Both the position numbers and the translations under genes were made by a program. From Aurelia coerulea (lineage: Eukaryota > Cnidaria > Scyphozoa > Semaeostomeae > Ulmaridae): 64,000 nt of DNA. Location of the stretch: assembly GCA_039566865.1 (NCBI GenBank), contig CM076943.1:21999163-22063162 (forward strand), given 5' to 3'. The notes beneath the pieces were generated by a model, which was given only the letters and a program-made list of their open reading frames with translations, made no database searches and was not told where the DNA came from. This document shows, piece by piece, positions 33,010 through 44,753 of this stretch (within the stretch, counting starts at the first letter, position 1; each line of letters starts with the position of its first letter).

Positions 33010-33623
33010 CCGGGTGAACAAGGGCAGATTTTGTAATACAATAGCATGAGTTGCTTTTGTTGACACCTCAATTCAAAGCGATTAGCGATTGCAGACAAAG
33101 GAAATTCTCTCAACCAGCAATTCAAAACAAACAAAGCCGCAAAAATTTCTTTGAAACCCAGGTAGCTAGCTCACTCGTTGTGCATTCCAGAAACTGTTTT
33201 TAAGGGCAAACATGAGCGTAGATCGAAAGAAGAAGGATGCATCTACACATCTGCCGCGGGTATTTTATTTGTTTGGTTCAAAAGCCGTTTAGGAGGCGAT
33301 TCAATTCTCTTATTTTTTTGGGTGTTATCAAAACATTTACTGCTCAGCTTCTGGACCAAAGAAATAAAATGCCCGCGGCAGATGTGTAGATATATCCTTC
33401 TTCTTTCGATCTATGCTCGTGTTTGCCCTTAAAGATAATTTCTGGAATGCACAGCGAGCGAGCTAGCTACCTGGGTTTCAGAGAAAATTTTGCGGCTTTG
33501 TTTGTTTTGAATTACTGCTTGATAGTATTTCCTTTGTCTGTGATCGCTAATCGCTCTGAATTGAGGTGTCAATCAAATGCAACTGTTGCTATTGTATTAC
33601 AAAATCTGCCCTTGTTTACTGGG
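33010..33623. mobile_element. Palindromic MITE in EXD1 intron, about 614 bp
   Basis: Left TA then CCGGGTGAACAAGGGCAG; right CTGCCCTTGTTTACTGGG. Arms of about 300 bp pair nearly throughout (gacacctcaattcaaagcga; ccgcggcagatgtgtaga), with the centre near 33300. Confidence 0.8.
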
Positions 33624-34099
33624 TGAGTAAAAAACGATCTCCGTTTGAAAGGACACTGCTCCCTGAATATCAAACAAATAATATTGAAAGCTGTTTTGTT
33701 TCATTTTCAATATGTTCAGTTAGGTTCAGTAATTTACCCGCCTTTAATCGGCCATTCCTTCCAGTGGATATGAGAGATTTTCTGCAGAAAACCACTCCTA
33801 AAAACTTGCAAAACGAGTGAAAACGACGAGCAACATTTCCTTGGCTTTCCTTCCTAACAATGATGACATTTACATGTATTCATGTATTTCGGAGAACAAA
33901 GAAAGTGCTGTCTTTGACGCCTTACCTGTGTGGTAAATCAGCAACTACTTGTCAGATTTGCTAAAACAAGGTCTCAGACTCTACGTTGAAGTATATCCTA
34001 TGCAACCGTATCAAGAACGGGTCAATAGAACGTAATGCTCCTCAGCAGGAGCCAAACAAATGAGGCACAATTTGTTGGGGCACCATGTAGGAATCTTAC
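33624..34099. other. EXD1 intron, nothing recognised
   Basis: Intronic sequence without repeats or splice-flanked frames. Confidence 0.35.
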
Positions 34100-34193
34100 C
34101 TTGAGGCTTTTGCCAATAACAGAGTAAAACCTGCATTTTTCTGGACTGATATTTAGATACTCGTACAAACAAGCTTCTAAGCCATTGACAACT
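34100..34193 (-). CDS. EXD1: EXD1 exon 9
   Basis: 94 bp entering in phase 2 after acceptor cgtctacag and leaving in phase 0 at donor GTAAGA. Gives VVNGLEACLYEYLNISPEK, which aligns without gaps to the vertebrate EXD1 helix between Exo II and Exo III. An upstream AG (gtttcgtcag) would break the frame. Confidence 0.88.
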
Positions 34194-34295
34194 CTGTAGA
34201 CGGAAGAAGATATATACTGACGAAACCCTGGCAAACTTATGGCAATACATTCATTTTTATGAGAAACTATAAGGCTCGTTTTATGAGAAACCATA

Positions 34296-34416
34296 AGGCA
34301 AACATTACCTCACAGTATTAGAGAGTCCCAATCACTGAAAGCTTTCAAAAAAGAATTAAGGAACTATACAATAGAGTGTGACTGTAGATCGTGCAAAACA
34401 TTTATTTCTCGATAAG
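34296..34416 (+). pseudogene. LINE reverse-transcriptase tail
   Basis: Uninterrupted QTLPHSIRES, then SLKAFKKELRNY and CDCRSCK before a stop: the C-terminus of a CR1/Jockey-type LINE. Same family as 24170-24480. The element is 5'-truncated. Confidence 0.7.
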
Positions 34417-34710
34417 GTTTCATTTAGACTTGCTCCGGGTCTGTTCCGTGGTCTATCGGCGCTGGGGACTGTAATAGCCTCTGCGGGGGCGTCTACCACT
34501 TCGTGATATGCGCCCCCGCGTGGGGGGGTTATATTTCTCAGCGCTGGTGGGCCGTGGAGTGGATTTGGAGCAAGTCTAGGTTTCATTTAGGTTGTATTTA
34601 CTTTAATTAGCTTTAACAGAGAGTTGGCATTAATTAGCTTTTACACAGCTATTAGAGTTTTACGCCAACTTTAAACAAACTATTTATTATTATTATTATT
34701 ATTATTATAA
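34417..34710 (+). mobile_element. LINE 3' end with (TTA)n tail
   Basis: Follows the LINE tail ORF and ends in a TTA microsatellite near 34682-34708, a typical CR1-like 3' terminus. Inside, gtttcatttagacttgctcc and ggagcaagtctaggtttcat frame a GC-rich hairpin-forming block (34420-34590). Confidence 0.55.
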
Positions 34711-35963
34711 TTAAGGCTGGAAATTACTTTCTTAAATATTATGACATTTTTGCTACAAAAAATTTCTAATGAGCTGTATATCGTCTTAATGCCATAAGAA
34801 TAGAGCGAATTAATATTGTTAGAAGGCTTCCAAATTATTTAGTAAAGACCTCAGAACAAGTAATAACATAATTCGCATTCAAAACAATGTCAAACAATTA
34901 TTTTACTGTACAGTGTCAAACAATTTTGATTAACCCGGGAAAAAATCAAAGCTGTAAGTTACAAAAGTTTCTTAGAATTTCAATTCAGGTACGGTGGTTT
35001 CTTAAAGAGAATCAACGGAGATAAAAGCCCCACGCGGAAGGAGTCTGGGTATTCTATTGTTAGCCTATTGTATTTGATGACGTAATCATCTATTGTGAAT
35101 CACTTGGTAGCCGCCTCGATATCAGGGCAATGATAGATAGGTGAATACCAGCAGCCATCCCCTCTGATATTTATGTTAAACTTCCTCTAACTCAAATTCA
35201 GATAAACGTATTAAGCTAGGGCTCCAGGCAAATTCACCATGACTAAATTGTAGCAATACATAATTCCTTGAAGAAAGTTTCTAGCTTTGGTGTAAGCATT
35301 CTGACAATATTTCATCCTTATAGCGTATCTTACATTTATATGAAGTATTTAGTACCGCAACTAGTTTTCTTCGAAATTATTTCTCGCACGGGTATGGTGT
35401 GAGATCATAGATAGGCAGTTAGCTAAATTTGAAAATGAAGGTCACTCCAAGCTTCAGTGCAGGACTAGAAACATAGATAGGCAGTTAAATTTCAAATGAA
35501 GGCCGAAGCTTCAGTGCAGGACTAGAAACTTATCACAACGGAGACAAAGCTACCTGAGCCAAAAAATTAAGAGACAAGGAACGGGAGCAGGATGGAAATA
35601 CGAGGAGGGAAAGAGATGGAAAGAGAGGGGAAACGGAGAGGGGAAGAAATATCTCTCTATATATATAATTCATTTGTAACGATATCCCTTCAGTAATAAA
35701 TAACAAATATATATTTACAAGTCTTAAACTAAAAGTATCAAAACATAATAGATAATTAAACCTGATCTTCCAGGGAGTCGTTCTTGAGGGGGCTTGAATT
35801 AATTATCAAGGCTCGTCAAATGTATCTCTATCATCTCCTACTTCATCTCTCTCCTTCCTTCCAAGTATGTTCGTCCTGCAGTTTGTATCGCTTAGATCTT
35901 TGATTCCACTAACAAGGGTATTGGTATTGATATTAGAAGAATACACATGCAAAAGAATCTTAC
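34711..35963. other. EXD1 intron with small duplications
   Basis: At 35405-35530 a unit of about 60 bp is present twice (catagataggcagtta..., cttcagtgcaggactagaaa). At 35323-35385 there is a fragment of the 13001/18317 MITE family (agcgtatcttacattt; ttcttcgaaattatttc). Otherwise nothing. Confidence 0.45.
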
Positions 35964-36010
35964 GTGGGGAGTCTTCCTCTCTTTTGCTTGAAGATGATTA
36001 TGTCAGCAAC
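35964..36010 (-). CDS. EXD1: EXD1 exon 8
   Basis: 47 bp, phase 0 in and 2 out; acceptor cttttaag, donor GTAAGA. Encodes VADIIIFKQKRGRLP, matching the VADV...GGFLP segment right after the FDTQ of Exo II. Separated from exon 7 by an 8.7-kb intron holding the satellite. Confidence 0.9.
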
Positions 36011-36032
36011 CTTAAAAGAGAAACAATTGAAA

Positions 36033-36222
36033 CATGATGGAGCTATGATCTTCAGGAGACCAAATTTGCCCGATCACTGAAACCAGCGGTCGGCCATTTT
36101 TGTCTTACTATTTTGCAGCGATAAATAGCTTCATGGATTGAACATGAAGCAGCAGATGGCCGATCGCTGGTTTCAGTAATCACGCAAATTTGGTCTTCTG
36201 AAGGTCATAGCTCCATCATTTT
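36033..36222. repeat. Palindrome next to the satellite
   Basis: gatggagctatgatcttcag and its inverse ctgaaggtcatagctccatc enclose a second paired block (tcactgaaaccagcg / cgctggtttcagtaa). Together with the tgggacaccctg at 36320 it looks like the interior and right end of a MITE whose left end is lost. Confidence 0.6.
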
Positions 36223-36320
36223 TATAAAGATTTTTACGGGGATGGCAGCAAATTTTATATCTTGGCAAGAATCTTTTGCCATTTTGTTGCAATCTTTAGG
36301 CAAACGGGGTACAATTGTTT

Positions 36321-39300
36321 GGGACACCCTGTGTGTCATAGTTTCGCATTTGGCTGAACTGATAACGATACAACTCTAGGGAAATAAGGACCTCAGTGGA
36401 GTGAAACCAAAACAACATCAATTTATGTTTGGGACACCCTGTATTTTGTAGTTTAATTTTAGGCTGAACTGATAACGATACATCTCTAGGGAAATAAGGA
36501 CCTCAGTGGAGTGACAACAACAACATCAATTTATGTTTGGGACACCCTGTATTTAGTAATTTCGCTTTTGGCTGAACTGATAACGATACATCTCTAAGGA
36601 AATAAGGACCTCAGTGGAGTGACAACAACAACATCAATTTATGTTTGGGACACCCTGTATTTAGTAATTTCGCTTTTGGCTGAACTGATAACGATACATC
36701 TCTAAGGAAATAAGGACCTCAGTGGAGTGACAACAACAACATCAATTTATGTTTGGGACACCCTGTATGTCGTCGTTTCGCTTTTGGCTAAACTGATAAC
36801 GATACATCTCTAGGGAAATAAGGACCTCAGTGGAGTGACAACAACAACATCAATTTATGTTTGGGACACCCTGTATGTCGTCGTTTCGCTTTTAGCTGAA
36901 CTGATAACGATACATCTCTAGGGAAATAAGGACCTCAGTGGAGTGACAACAACAACATCAATTTATATTTGGGACACCCTGTATGTCGTCGTTTCGCTTT
37001 TAGCTGAACTGATAACGATACATCTCTAAGGAAATAAGGACCTCAGTGGAGTGACAACAACAACATCAATTTATGTTTGGGACACCCTGTATGTCGTCGT
37101 TTCGCTTTTAGCTGAACTGATAACGATACATCTCTAAGGAAATAAGGACCTCAGTGGAGTGACAACAACAACATCAATTTATGTTTGGGACACCCGGTAT
37201 GTCGTAGTTTCGCTTTTGGCTGAACTGATAACGATACATCTCTAGGGAAATAAGGACCTCAGTGGAGTGACAACAACAACATCAATTTATGTTTGGGACA
37301 CCCTGTATGTCGTCGTTTCGCTTTTAGCTGAACTGATAACGATACATCTCTAAGGAAATAAGGACCTCAGTGGAGTGACAACAACAACATCAATTTATGT
37401 TTGGGACACCCTGTATGTCGTCGTTTCGCTTTTAGCTGAACTGATAACGATACATCTCTAAGGAAATAAGGACCTCAGTGGAGTGACAACAACAACATCA
37501 ATTTATATTTGGGACACCCTGTATGTCGTCGTTTCGCTTTTGGCTGAACTGATAACGATACATCTCTAGGGAAATAAGGACCTCAGTGGAGTGACAACAA
37601 CAACATCAATTTATGTTTGGGACACCCTGTATGTCGTCGTTTCGCTTTTAGCTGAACTGATAACGATACATCTCTAAGGAAATAAGGACCTCAGTGGAGT
37701 GACAACAACAACATCAATTTATATTTGGGACACCCTGTATGTCGTCGTTTCGCTTTTGGCTGAACTGATAACGATACATCTCTAGGGAAATAAGGACCTC
37801 AGTGGAGTGACAACAACAACATCAATTTATGTTTGGGACACCCTGTATGTCTTAGTTTCGCTTTTGGCTGAACTGATAACGATACATCTCTAAGGAAATA
37901 AGGACCTCAGTGGAGTGACAACAACAACATCAATTTATATTTGGGACACCCTGTATCTCTTAGTTTCGCTTTTAGCTGAACTGATAACGATACATCTCTA
38001 GGGAAATAAGGACCTCAGTGGAGTGACAACAACAACATCAATTTATGTTTGGGACACCCTGTATGTCGTCGTTTCGATTTTGGCTGAACTGATAACGATA
38101 CATCTCTAGGGAAATAAGGACCTCAGTGGAGTGACAACAACAACATCAATTTATGTTTGGGACACCCTGTATGTCGTAGTTTCGCTTTTAGCTGAACTGA
38201 TAACGATACATCTCTAAGGAAATAAGGACCTCAGTGGAGTGACAACAACAACATCAATTTATATTTGGGACACCCTGTATCTCTTAGTTTCGCTTTTAGC
38301 TGAACTGATAACGATACATCTCTAAGGAAATAAGGACCTCAGTGGAGTGACAACAACAACATCAATTTATGTTTGGGACACCCTGTATGTCGTCGTTTCG
38401 CTTTTAGCTGAACTGATAACGATACATCTCTAAGGAAATAAGGACCTCAGTGGAGTGACAACAACAACATCAATTTATGTTTGGGACACCCTGTATGTCG
38501 TAGTTTCGCTTTTAGCTGAACTGATAACGATACATCTCTAAGGAAATAAGGACCTCAGTGGAGTGACAACAACAACATCAATTTATGTTTGGGACACCCT
38601 GTATGTCGTCGTTTCGCTTTTAGCTGAACTGATAACGATACATCTCTAAGGAAATAAGAACCTCAGTGGAGTGACAACAACAACATCAATTTATGTTTGG
38701 GACACCCTGTATGTCATCGTTTCGCTTTTAGCTGAACTGATAACGATACATCTCTAAGGAAATAAGGACCTCAGTGGTGTGACAACAACAACATCAATTT
38801 ATATTTGGGACACCCTGTATCTCTTAGTTTCGCTTTTAGCTGAACTGATAACGATACATCTCTAAGGAAATAAGGACCTCAGTGGAGTGACAACAACAAC
38901 ATCAATTTATGTTTGGGACACCCTGTATGTCGTCGTTTCGCTTTTAGCTGAACTGATAACGATACATCTCTAAGGAAATAAGAACCTCAGTGGAGTGACA
39001 ACAACAACATCAATTTATGTTTGGGACACCCTGCATGTCGTCGTTTCGATTTTAGCTGAACTGATAACGATACATCTCTAGGGAAATAAGGACCTCAGTG
39101 GAGTGACAACAACAACCTCAATTTATGTTTGGGACACCCTGTATGTCTTAGTTTCGCTTTTGGCTGAACTGATAACGATACATCTCTAGGGAAATAAGGA
39201 CCTCAGTGGAGTGACAACAACAACATCAATTTATGTTTGGGACACCCTGTATGTCGTCGTTTTGCTTTTAGCTGAACTGATAACGATACATCTCTAGGGA

Positions 39301-41642
39301 AATAAGGACCTCAGTGGAGTGACAACAACAACATCAATTTATGTTTGGGACACCCTGTATGTCGTCGTTTCGCTTTTAGCTGAACTGATAACGATACAAC
39401 TCTAGGGAAATAAGGACCTCAGTGGAGTGACAACAACAACATCAATTTATGTTTGGGACACCCTGTATGTCGTCGTTTTGCTTTTAGCTGAACTGATAAC
39501 GATACATCTCTAGGGAAATAAGGACCTCAGTGGAGTGACAACAACAACATCAATTTATGTTTGGGACACCCTGTATGTCGTCGTTTCGCTTTTAGCTGAA
39601 CTGATAACGATACATCTCTAGGGAAATAAGGACCTCAGTGGAGTGACAACAACAACATCAATTTATGTTTGGGACACCCTGTATGTCGTCGTTTCGCTTT
39701 TAGCTGAACTGATAACGATACATCTCTAGGGAAATAAGGACCTCAGTGGAGTGACAACAACAACCTCAATTTATGTTTGGGACAACCTGTATGTCGTCGT
39801 TTCGCTTTTAGCTGAACTGATAACGATACATCTCTAAGGAAATAAGGACCTCAGTGGAGTGACAACAACAACATCAATTTATATTTGGGACACCCTGTAT
39901 GTCGTCGTTTCGCTTTTAGCTGAACTGATAACGATACATCTCTAGGGAAATAAGGACCTCAGTGGAGTGACAACAACAACATCAATTTATGTTTGGGACA
40001 CCCTGTATGTCGTCGTTTCGCTTTTGGCTGAACTGATAACGATACATCTCTAAGGAAATAAGGACCTCAGTGGAGTGACAACAACAACATCAATTTATAT
40101 TTGGGACACCCTGTATGTCGTCGTTTCGCTTTTAGCTGAACTGATAACGATACATCTCTAGGGAAATAAGGACCTCAGTGGAGTGACAACAACAACATCA
40201 ATTTATGTTTGGGACACCCTGTATGTCGTCGTTTCGCTTTTAGCTGAACTGATAACGATACATCTCTAGGGAAATAAGGACCTCAGTGGAGTGACAACAA
40301 CAACATCAATTTATGTTTGCGACACCCTGTCTGTCGTAGTTTCGCTGTTGGCTGAACCGATAACGATACAACTCTAGGGAAATAAGGACCTCAGTGGAGT
40401 GACAACAACAACATCAATTTATGTTTGGGACACCCTGTGTGTCGTTGTTTCGCTTTTGGCTGAACTGATAGGGAAATAAGGACCTCAGTGGAGTGACAAC
40501 AACAACATCAATTTATGTTTGGGACACCCTGTGTGTCGTTGTTTCGCTTTTGGCTAAACTGATAACGATACAACTCCAGGGAAATAAGGACCTCAGTGGA
40601 GTGACAACAACAACAACAATTTATGTTTGGGACACCCTGTGTGTCGTTGTTTCGCTTTTGGCTAAACTGATAACGATACAACTCTAGGGAAATAAGGACC
40701 TCAGTGGAATGACAACAATAACATCAATTTATGTTTGGGACACCCTGTGTGTCGTTGTTTCGCTTTTGGCTAAACCGATAACGATACAACTCTTGGGAAA
40801 TAACGACCTCAGTGGAGTGACAACAACAACATCAATTTACGTTTGGGACACCCGGTATGTCGTAGTTTCGCTTTTGGCTAAACTGATAACGATACAACTC
40901 TAGGGAAATAAGGACCTCAGTGGAGTGACAACAACAACAACAATTTATGCTTGGGACACCCTGTATTAGACTCACGAAATAGTCCCAGTTATCGCAACAA
41001 CAACAGCAACAGCAATGACAACAACAACAACAATATATACTTTTGCTCAAACTGAGACTTATGGACTTTCACATCAAAAAGTGGGACGAAAATAAACAAT
41101 GGGCGCACAGATTTTTTTGTGCCCTTGGAAACGAGGTTAATGGTCTCTTTTTGGTAGTTGGAGAATTTCAGGAGCCGTGCGTGTTGGCGTGCACTATTGC
41201 TAGATGAAGATTGCCTTCAAAATGAAGAAATTCTTGTTGAAACTGAAAGGTTTGTTAATTCTTATATTAAAGAAACATTCATGCGAATACTTGTGGCTTT
41301 TGTTCATTGCTAACGTCACTCAAAACTTGAATTTTGAGGCGTTTTATTATCTGACGATTGAGCTGACAATTTAGGCCCACCACCATTACTCGCCTTTTTG
41401 TACAGCGTTGCTATGGTTTCCATATCGGACATGAAATCGAGGGAACAATTTCGTCCCGATTTTCAATGTGAAAGTCCATGAGTCGTAGTTATGGCGTCCA
41501 TCAGCCTATCAATAGCAATAACTACAAACTTGCAATCAGTCTAACCCTGTATGTCGTAGTTTTGCTTTTGGCTGAACTGATAACGATACAACTCTAGGGA
41601 AATAAGGACCTCAATGGAGTGACAACAACAACATCAATTTAC
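36321..41642. repeat. Satellite of 108-bp units, about 43 copies
   Basis: Unit period is 108 bp throughout (110 for the first, one unit shortened by 17 bp near 40470). Each unit, read on the minus strand, starts (TA)CAGGGTGTCCCAAA, the end of the TA-flanked MITE type at 7657, followed by a (GTT)n stretch and about 70 bp of unique sequence. Central units are nearly identical; edge units differ and share the variant gatacaactctagg. The last unit is split by an insertion at 40967-41543 and resumes to about 41642. 108 is a multiple of three, so repeated 36-residue frames appear by chance. Confidence 0.92.
40967..41543. mobile_element. Mutator-like foldback inserted in the satellite
   Basis: Perfect 9-bp duplication ACCCTGTAT (40958-40966 and 41544-41552), itself satellite sequence. 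Ends TAGACTCA and AGTCTA are inverted; inner arms pair (acttatggactttcacat / atgtgaaagtccatgagt). Same terminal type as 25258-25414. Confidence 0.8.
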
Positions 41643-41643
41643 C

Positions 41644-41820
41644 TGTTAGCTATTCTACAACAGAGCCTGGATCGATCATTATTTTTATACATTTTATACA
41701 CGAGATTTGATCGAGCGGCGTTAGAGCTTCCATCACTATTGTTCATATTCGAAATTTCTACAAAATGTAGCAAACTATCGTTCGATTCTGATTCTTCTTC
41801 AGAATAGCTAAAAAGTCTAT
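41644..41820. mobile_element. TAGACCTTTTAGCTA MITE, inverted copy
   Basis: tgttagctattctacaacag on the left and agaatagctaaaaagtctat on the right, with gatcgagcggcgttagagct inside, matches the copy at 43086-43265 in opposite orientation. Begins where the satellite ends. Confidence 0.7.
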
Positions 41821-43085
41821 TCTATTCAACTCAATAAGATGAGCTTAACTTGAGGGTCCTTATGGAGTGAGGCAAGGAAATCGCTGGATAACTTAACAGG
41901 TGGGCTAAAGAAAGTAACCCCCCCCCTCCTAGCATAGAAAGTGTCTGAAAAACTTTTCTGAATGCAAGAATTTATTGATCATTGTGATGTTGACAGAACT
42001 GAATGTAAAATAATATGGTCCATAAGTAAGACGACATCATGGTAAAAATGGAACTTTCCTAATTTCGACATTTCCATTTTCATTTTTTTCAATGGCTTTT
42101 ACTAGAGTCAATAGATCATGTTTGTTCTATTGACTCTGCTTTCAGCGGCGTGGCCAGGAATTAAGTGGGGGGGGGATCTAAATAAGGGGAATCTAAATGA
42201 GGGAAAATTTGTGGGGCCACGCCCTTTACTTTGGCTTAGAATGCATCTCCCAATATCATGCTTGCCTTTAGCGACAAGGAAGCCTTGATCATTTTGTGAC
42301 AGATATACTATAAATCAGAGCACGAGGAAAATTTTTGAAGAAAGATCCTTTACTTTGGCTTAGAATGCATCTCCCAGTATCATGCTTGCCAGTGCTAAAA
42401 TGGAAGTTTTGACATTTCTCGGAAAATTCTTACCCAACCTATACCCAGCTATTTTCTCCTCGGTTTTAGAGGAATCTCGAGGACCATCTTTCGACAAAAG
42501 TGGGGGGCAATTGCCCCCCCAGCTAAACCTTTGAAATGGATCCATAGCTGCCTCATGACATTGCAACCAAAAACGTTTGAAATATTGTATCTTTTTCAGG
42601 CTTCAACTAAATTCTGACATTTTACCTATGATAGACGATCACTGAAAAGGAGACTCTGAAGGGCACTTTCCAGAATTCATCATTAATCAAAATTAAAGCA
42701 CAATTATTTATGCTGTTTTTTGTTTGTACTTGACGAAACATCGTGCAACACGCATACAAGAAGATTGCTTGCGTATTTTAAGTTGAATCAGTTAAGACTC
42801 TCTTGAGATTCTAAACAAGAGCGCAAAGAATTATGGGTAAATGTCCCCCGACGCCATCTTTTCTGTAACCGTCTCTTGCTGAAAGTTGTTGTCCTCTGTG
42901 TTACCTAAATAGAGAAGGCGCACTCTTTGCAATCAATCAGAGAGCAGAGTGAGATTTCAAAGTTCCCTTATTCTTACAAAAACTATTCTTCTGTTAGCAA
43001 GGAGGTAAGACGGTTATCAAACGTGACCGCTACCGCTCATGTCTACCTTCATTGACAACGCCCATAAAAGCAAATTCAGGCAATA
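41821..43085. other. EXD1 intron with hAT-like left end and G/C runs
   Basis: At 42148 the sequence agcggcgtggccagg followed by a G run resembles a hAT end; ggggggcaattgcccccc near 42505 is like the interior of 31748-32489. A short direct repeat (ctttactttggcttagaatgcatctccca) occurs at 42220 and 42350. No gene. Confidence 0.4.
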
Positions 43086-43265
43086 GACCTTTTAGCTATT
43101 CTGAAAAGAATCAGAATCGAACGACATTTTGCTAAATTGTGTAGAATTTTCAAATGTGCACAATAGTGGTAGAAGCTCTAACGCCACTCGATCGAACGTC
43201 GCGTGCAAAATGTATAAAAATAACGCTCGATCCAGGCTCTTTTGCATATTAGCTAAAAGGTCTAA
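43086..43265. mobile_element. TAGACCTTTTAGCTA MITE, uninterrupted copy
   Basis: About 180 bp between atagaccttttagctattct and .attagctaaaaggtctaa. Serves as the empty-site reference for the nested insertion at 11773. Confidence 0.75.
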
Positions 43266-43649
43266 TATTTGAAAAGACTACAACAAGAATCTTAAAGTGA
43301 ATGACCTGAGATATACAGTGCTTGTCTATAAAGAGGACAAAGAAACACCAAATCCCTCTATTGTTTTTTTCAACATTGCTTTCTTTCGCGACGCTTTGAA
43401 TTATCATATACAATAGACTATTTATATGCCCCTTTTATAGCCTTTTTTCAGTCACGTGATTTAAAAGGGGTCACGTGATGCAAAATTGGGGTCACGTGAT
43501 GCCGAATATGGCGTCATATGAATCCTTGATTGAGTTTTAAAGTTACGTTTTATGTGTAGAAAATGATAGGCCACAGGGAAACAAAGTATTGCATAAATGA
43601 GCGAACGGAAACAAAATGGCCTATCCCTTGGTTTTTGAGGAATTTTTAT

Positions 43650-43850
43650 CTAATATTTGTCTGGGTGGTTAAGTTTGTTATTCAAACCTTTTGGTGTTAG
43701 AGTCTGCAGCCGCTTAATCCAATTATCTTCATGGGTTTCAAGTAATTTTGTCATATTGTCAACATCTTCTTTCTCTATTCGTTCGATTATCGTGAACCTT
43801 GCATCTCTCGCAAAGACGTGGTGTTGTTCTTCAAAGTGTTTTTCTACGAA
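43650..43850 (-). pseudogene. Penelope-like element C-terminal fragment
   Basis: The minus strand gives HFEEQHHVFARDARFTIIER, then an acidic helix, then NWIKRLQTLTPKGLN and a stop. This is the conserved end of the GIY-YIG region that follows reverse transcriptase in Penelope-like retroelements (FTiiE..., W..kL.TL.P.GLN). It is cut off on its 5' side near a MITE-type terminus at 43860. Confidence 0.65.
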
Positions 43851-43859
43851 AATAGACTA

Positions 43860-44672
43860 CCGGGTGTCTCAGAAAAAAGTACCCCCTTTTGACTGGAAAT
43901 AGGTAACAAGCAATAAGATATCATTGCTCCCCGACTTCACAGCTACATTTATCAATGTTCAACTTACATGCACGTACCTTGCATTTAAAAATCGTCCACC
44001 AAACACCGGAGATACATGTTCGCAAAGTCAAAATTTACAGTGCACCCAAAACCAGAGGTTTTGAAAAGGGCCTAGTCATGATTTGTATCATGGACATTTT
44101 CCAAAGTACCTGTAGACTTTAAGTTTCCGTTTTTTGCCTTTGAAAAGAATAAAAGATGCATGGACATGGGGCTGATTAAACAAACATAGTAAAAATGTGG
44201 TAAGAGTGATAAAATCATGCCACATCTCCAAAATATGCGTGCATGTGCTCCTTTTCCTATTCTTTAATACAAAACACTTGGGATCGAATGCAATGCAATA
44301 ACCGTTTCCTCAAAAGAAAAGTCACTGCAAGAACAATTGAAGTAATTCAAGGTATAAATCTTTTCAAAAATAAAAAGTAAAGGTCAAAGTCGAAAATTCG
44401 CTAGCAAAATGCCTGTTTGTTGTCTATTTATAAATTTATGAGATCTCATCTTTTAACTCAGGTTATTCACTTTAAATTCAAACGAAAAGTCTAGGAAGAT
44501 AAATCAGTTTCAATTTTCAAAACCGGCTGTGAGGTTTTTGCAGTTGCCTATACAAACAGAGGATGCTTTGTTGCCACGAGAAAGACCCTCAAACTAACAC
44601 AAAAATGATTTCACCCAGTGGGAGAAAATCACAGCCCATTTCGAAAGAGGACAAATAGATAACAGTTCTTAC
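43860..44672. other. Solo MITE end and EXD1 intron
   Basis: TA at 43858-43859 followed by CCGGGTGTCTCAGAAAAAAG, the terminus of the 49925-50723 type; no matching right end found nearby. The remainder is plain intron. Confidence 0.4.
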
Positions 44673-44753
44673 CTGTGTGTCAAAAATATTCTTTAACTGT
44701 GTTTGATACTGATTGAAAAGACAATCACTAAGAAGTCGACAGTCATGAACAAC
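44673..44753 (-). CDS. EXD1: EXD1 exon 7 (Exo II motif)
   Basis: 27 codons, phase 0 at both ends; acceptor gatttcag, donor GTAAGA. Reads VVHDCRLLSDCLFNQY and ends IFDTQ, the family's HDCR..SD.L...NVFDTQ motif. In active enzymes the fifth position after His is Asp; here it is Leu, as in vertebrate EXD1, so this catalytic residue is lost. Confidence 0.94.

Noticed and set aside
40493..40903. Repeated 36-residue open frames in the satellite (TTTTSIYVWDTLCVVVSLLAK)
   Set aside because: They arise because the 108-bp unit is a multiple of three; most units have stops at the same place (ctctaagg or ctctaggg), and there is no start, splice or family signal.
36321..41642. CRISPR array
   Set aside because: Units are contiguous with no variable spacers, the repeat is 108 bp, and the genome is eukaryotic.
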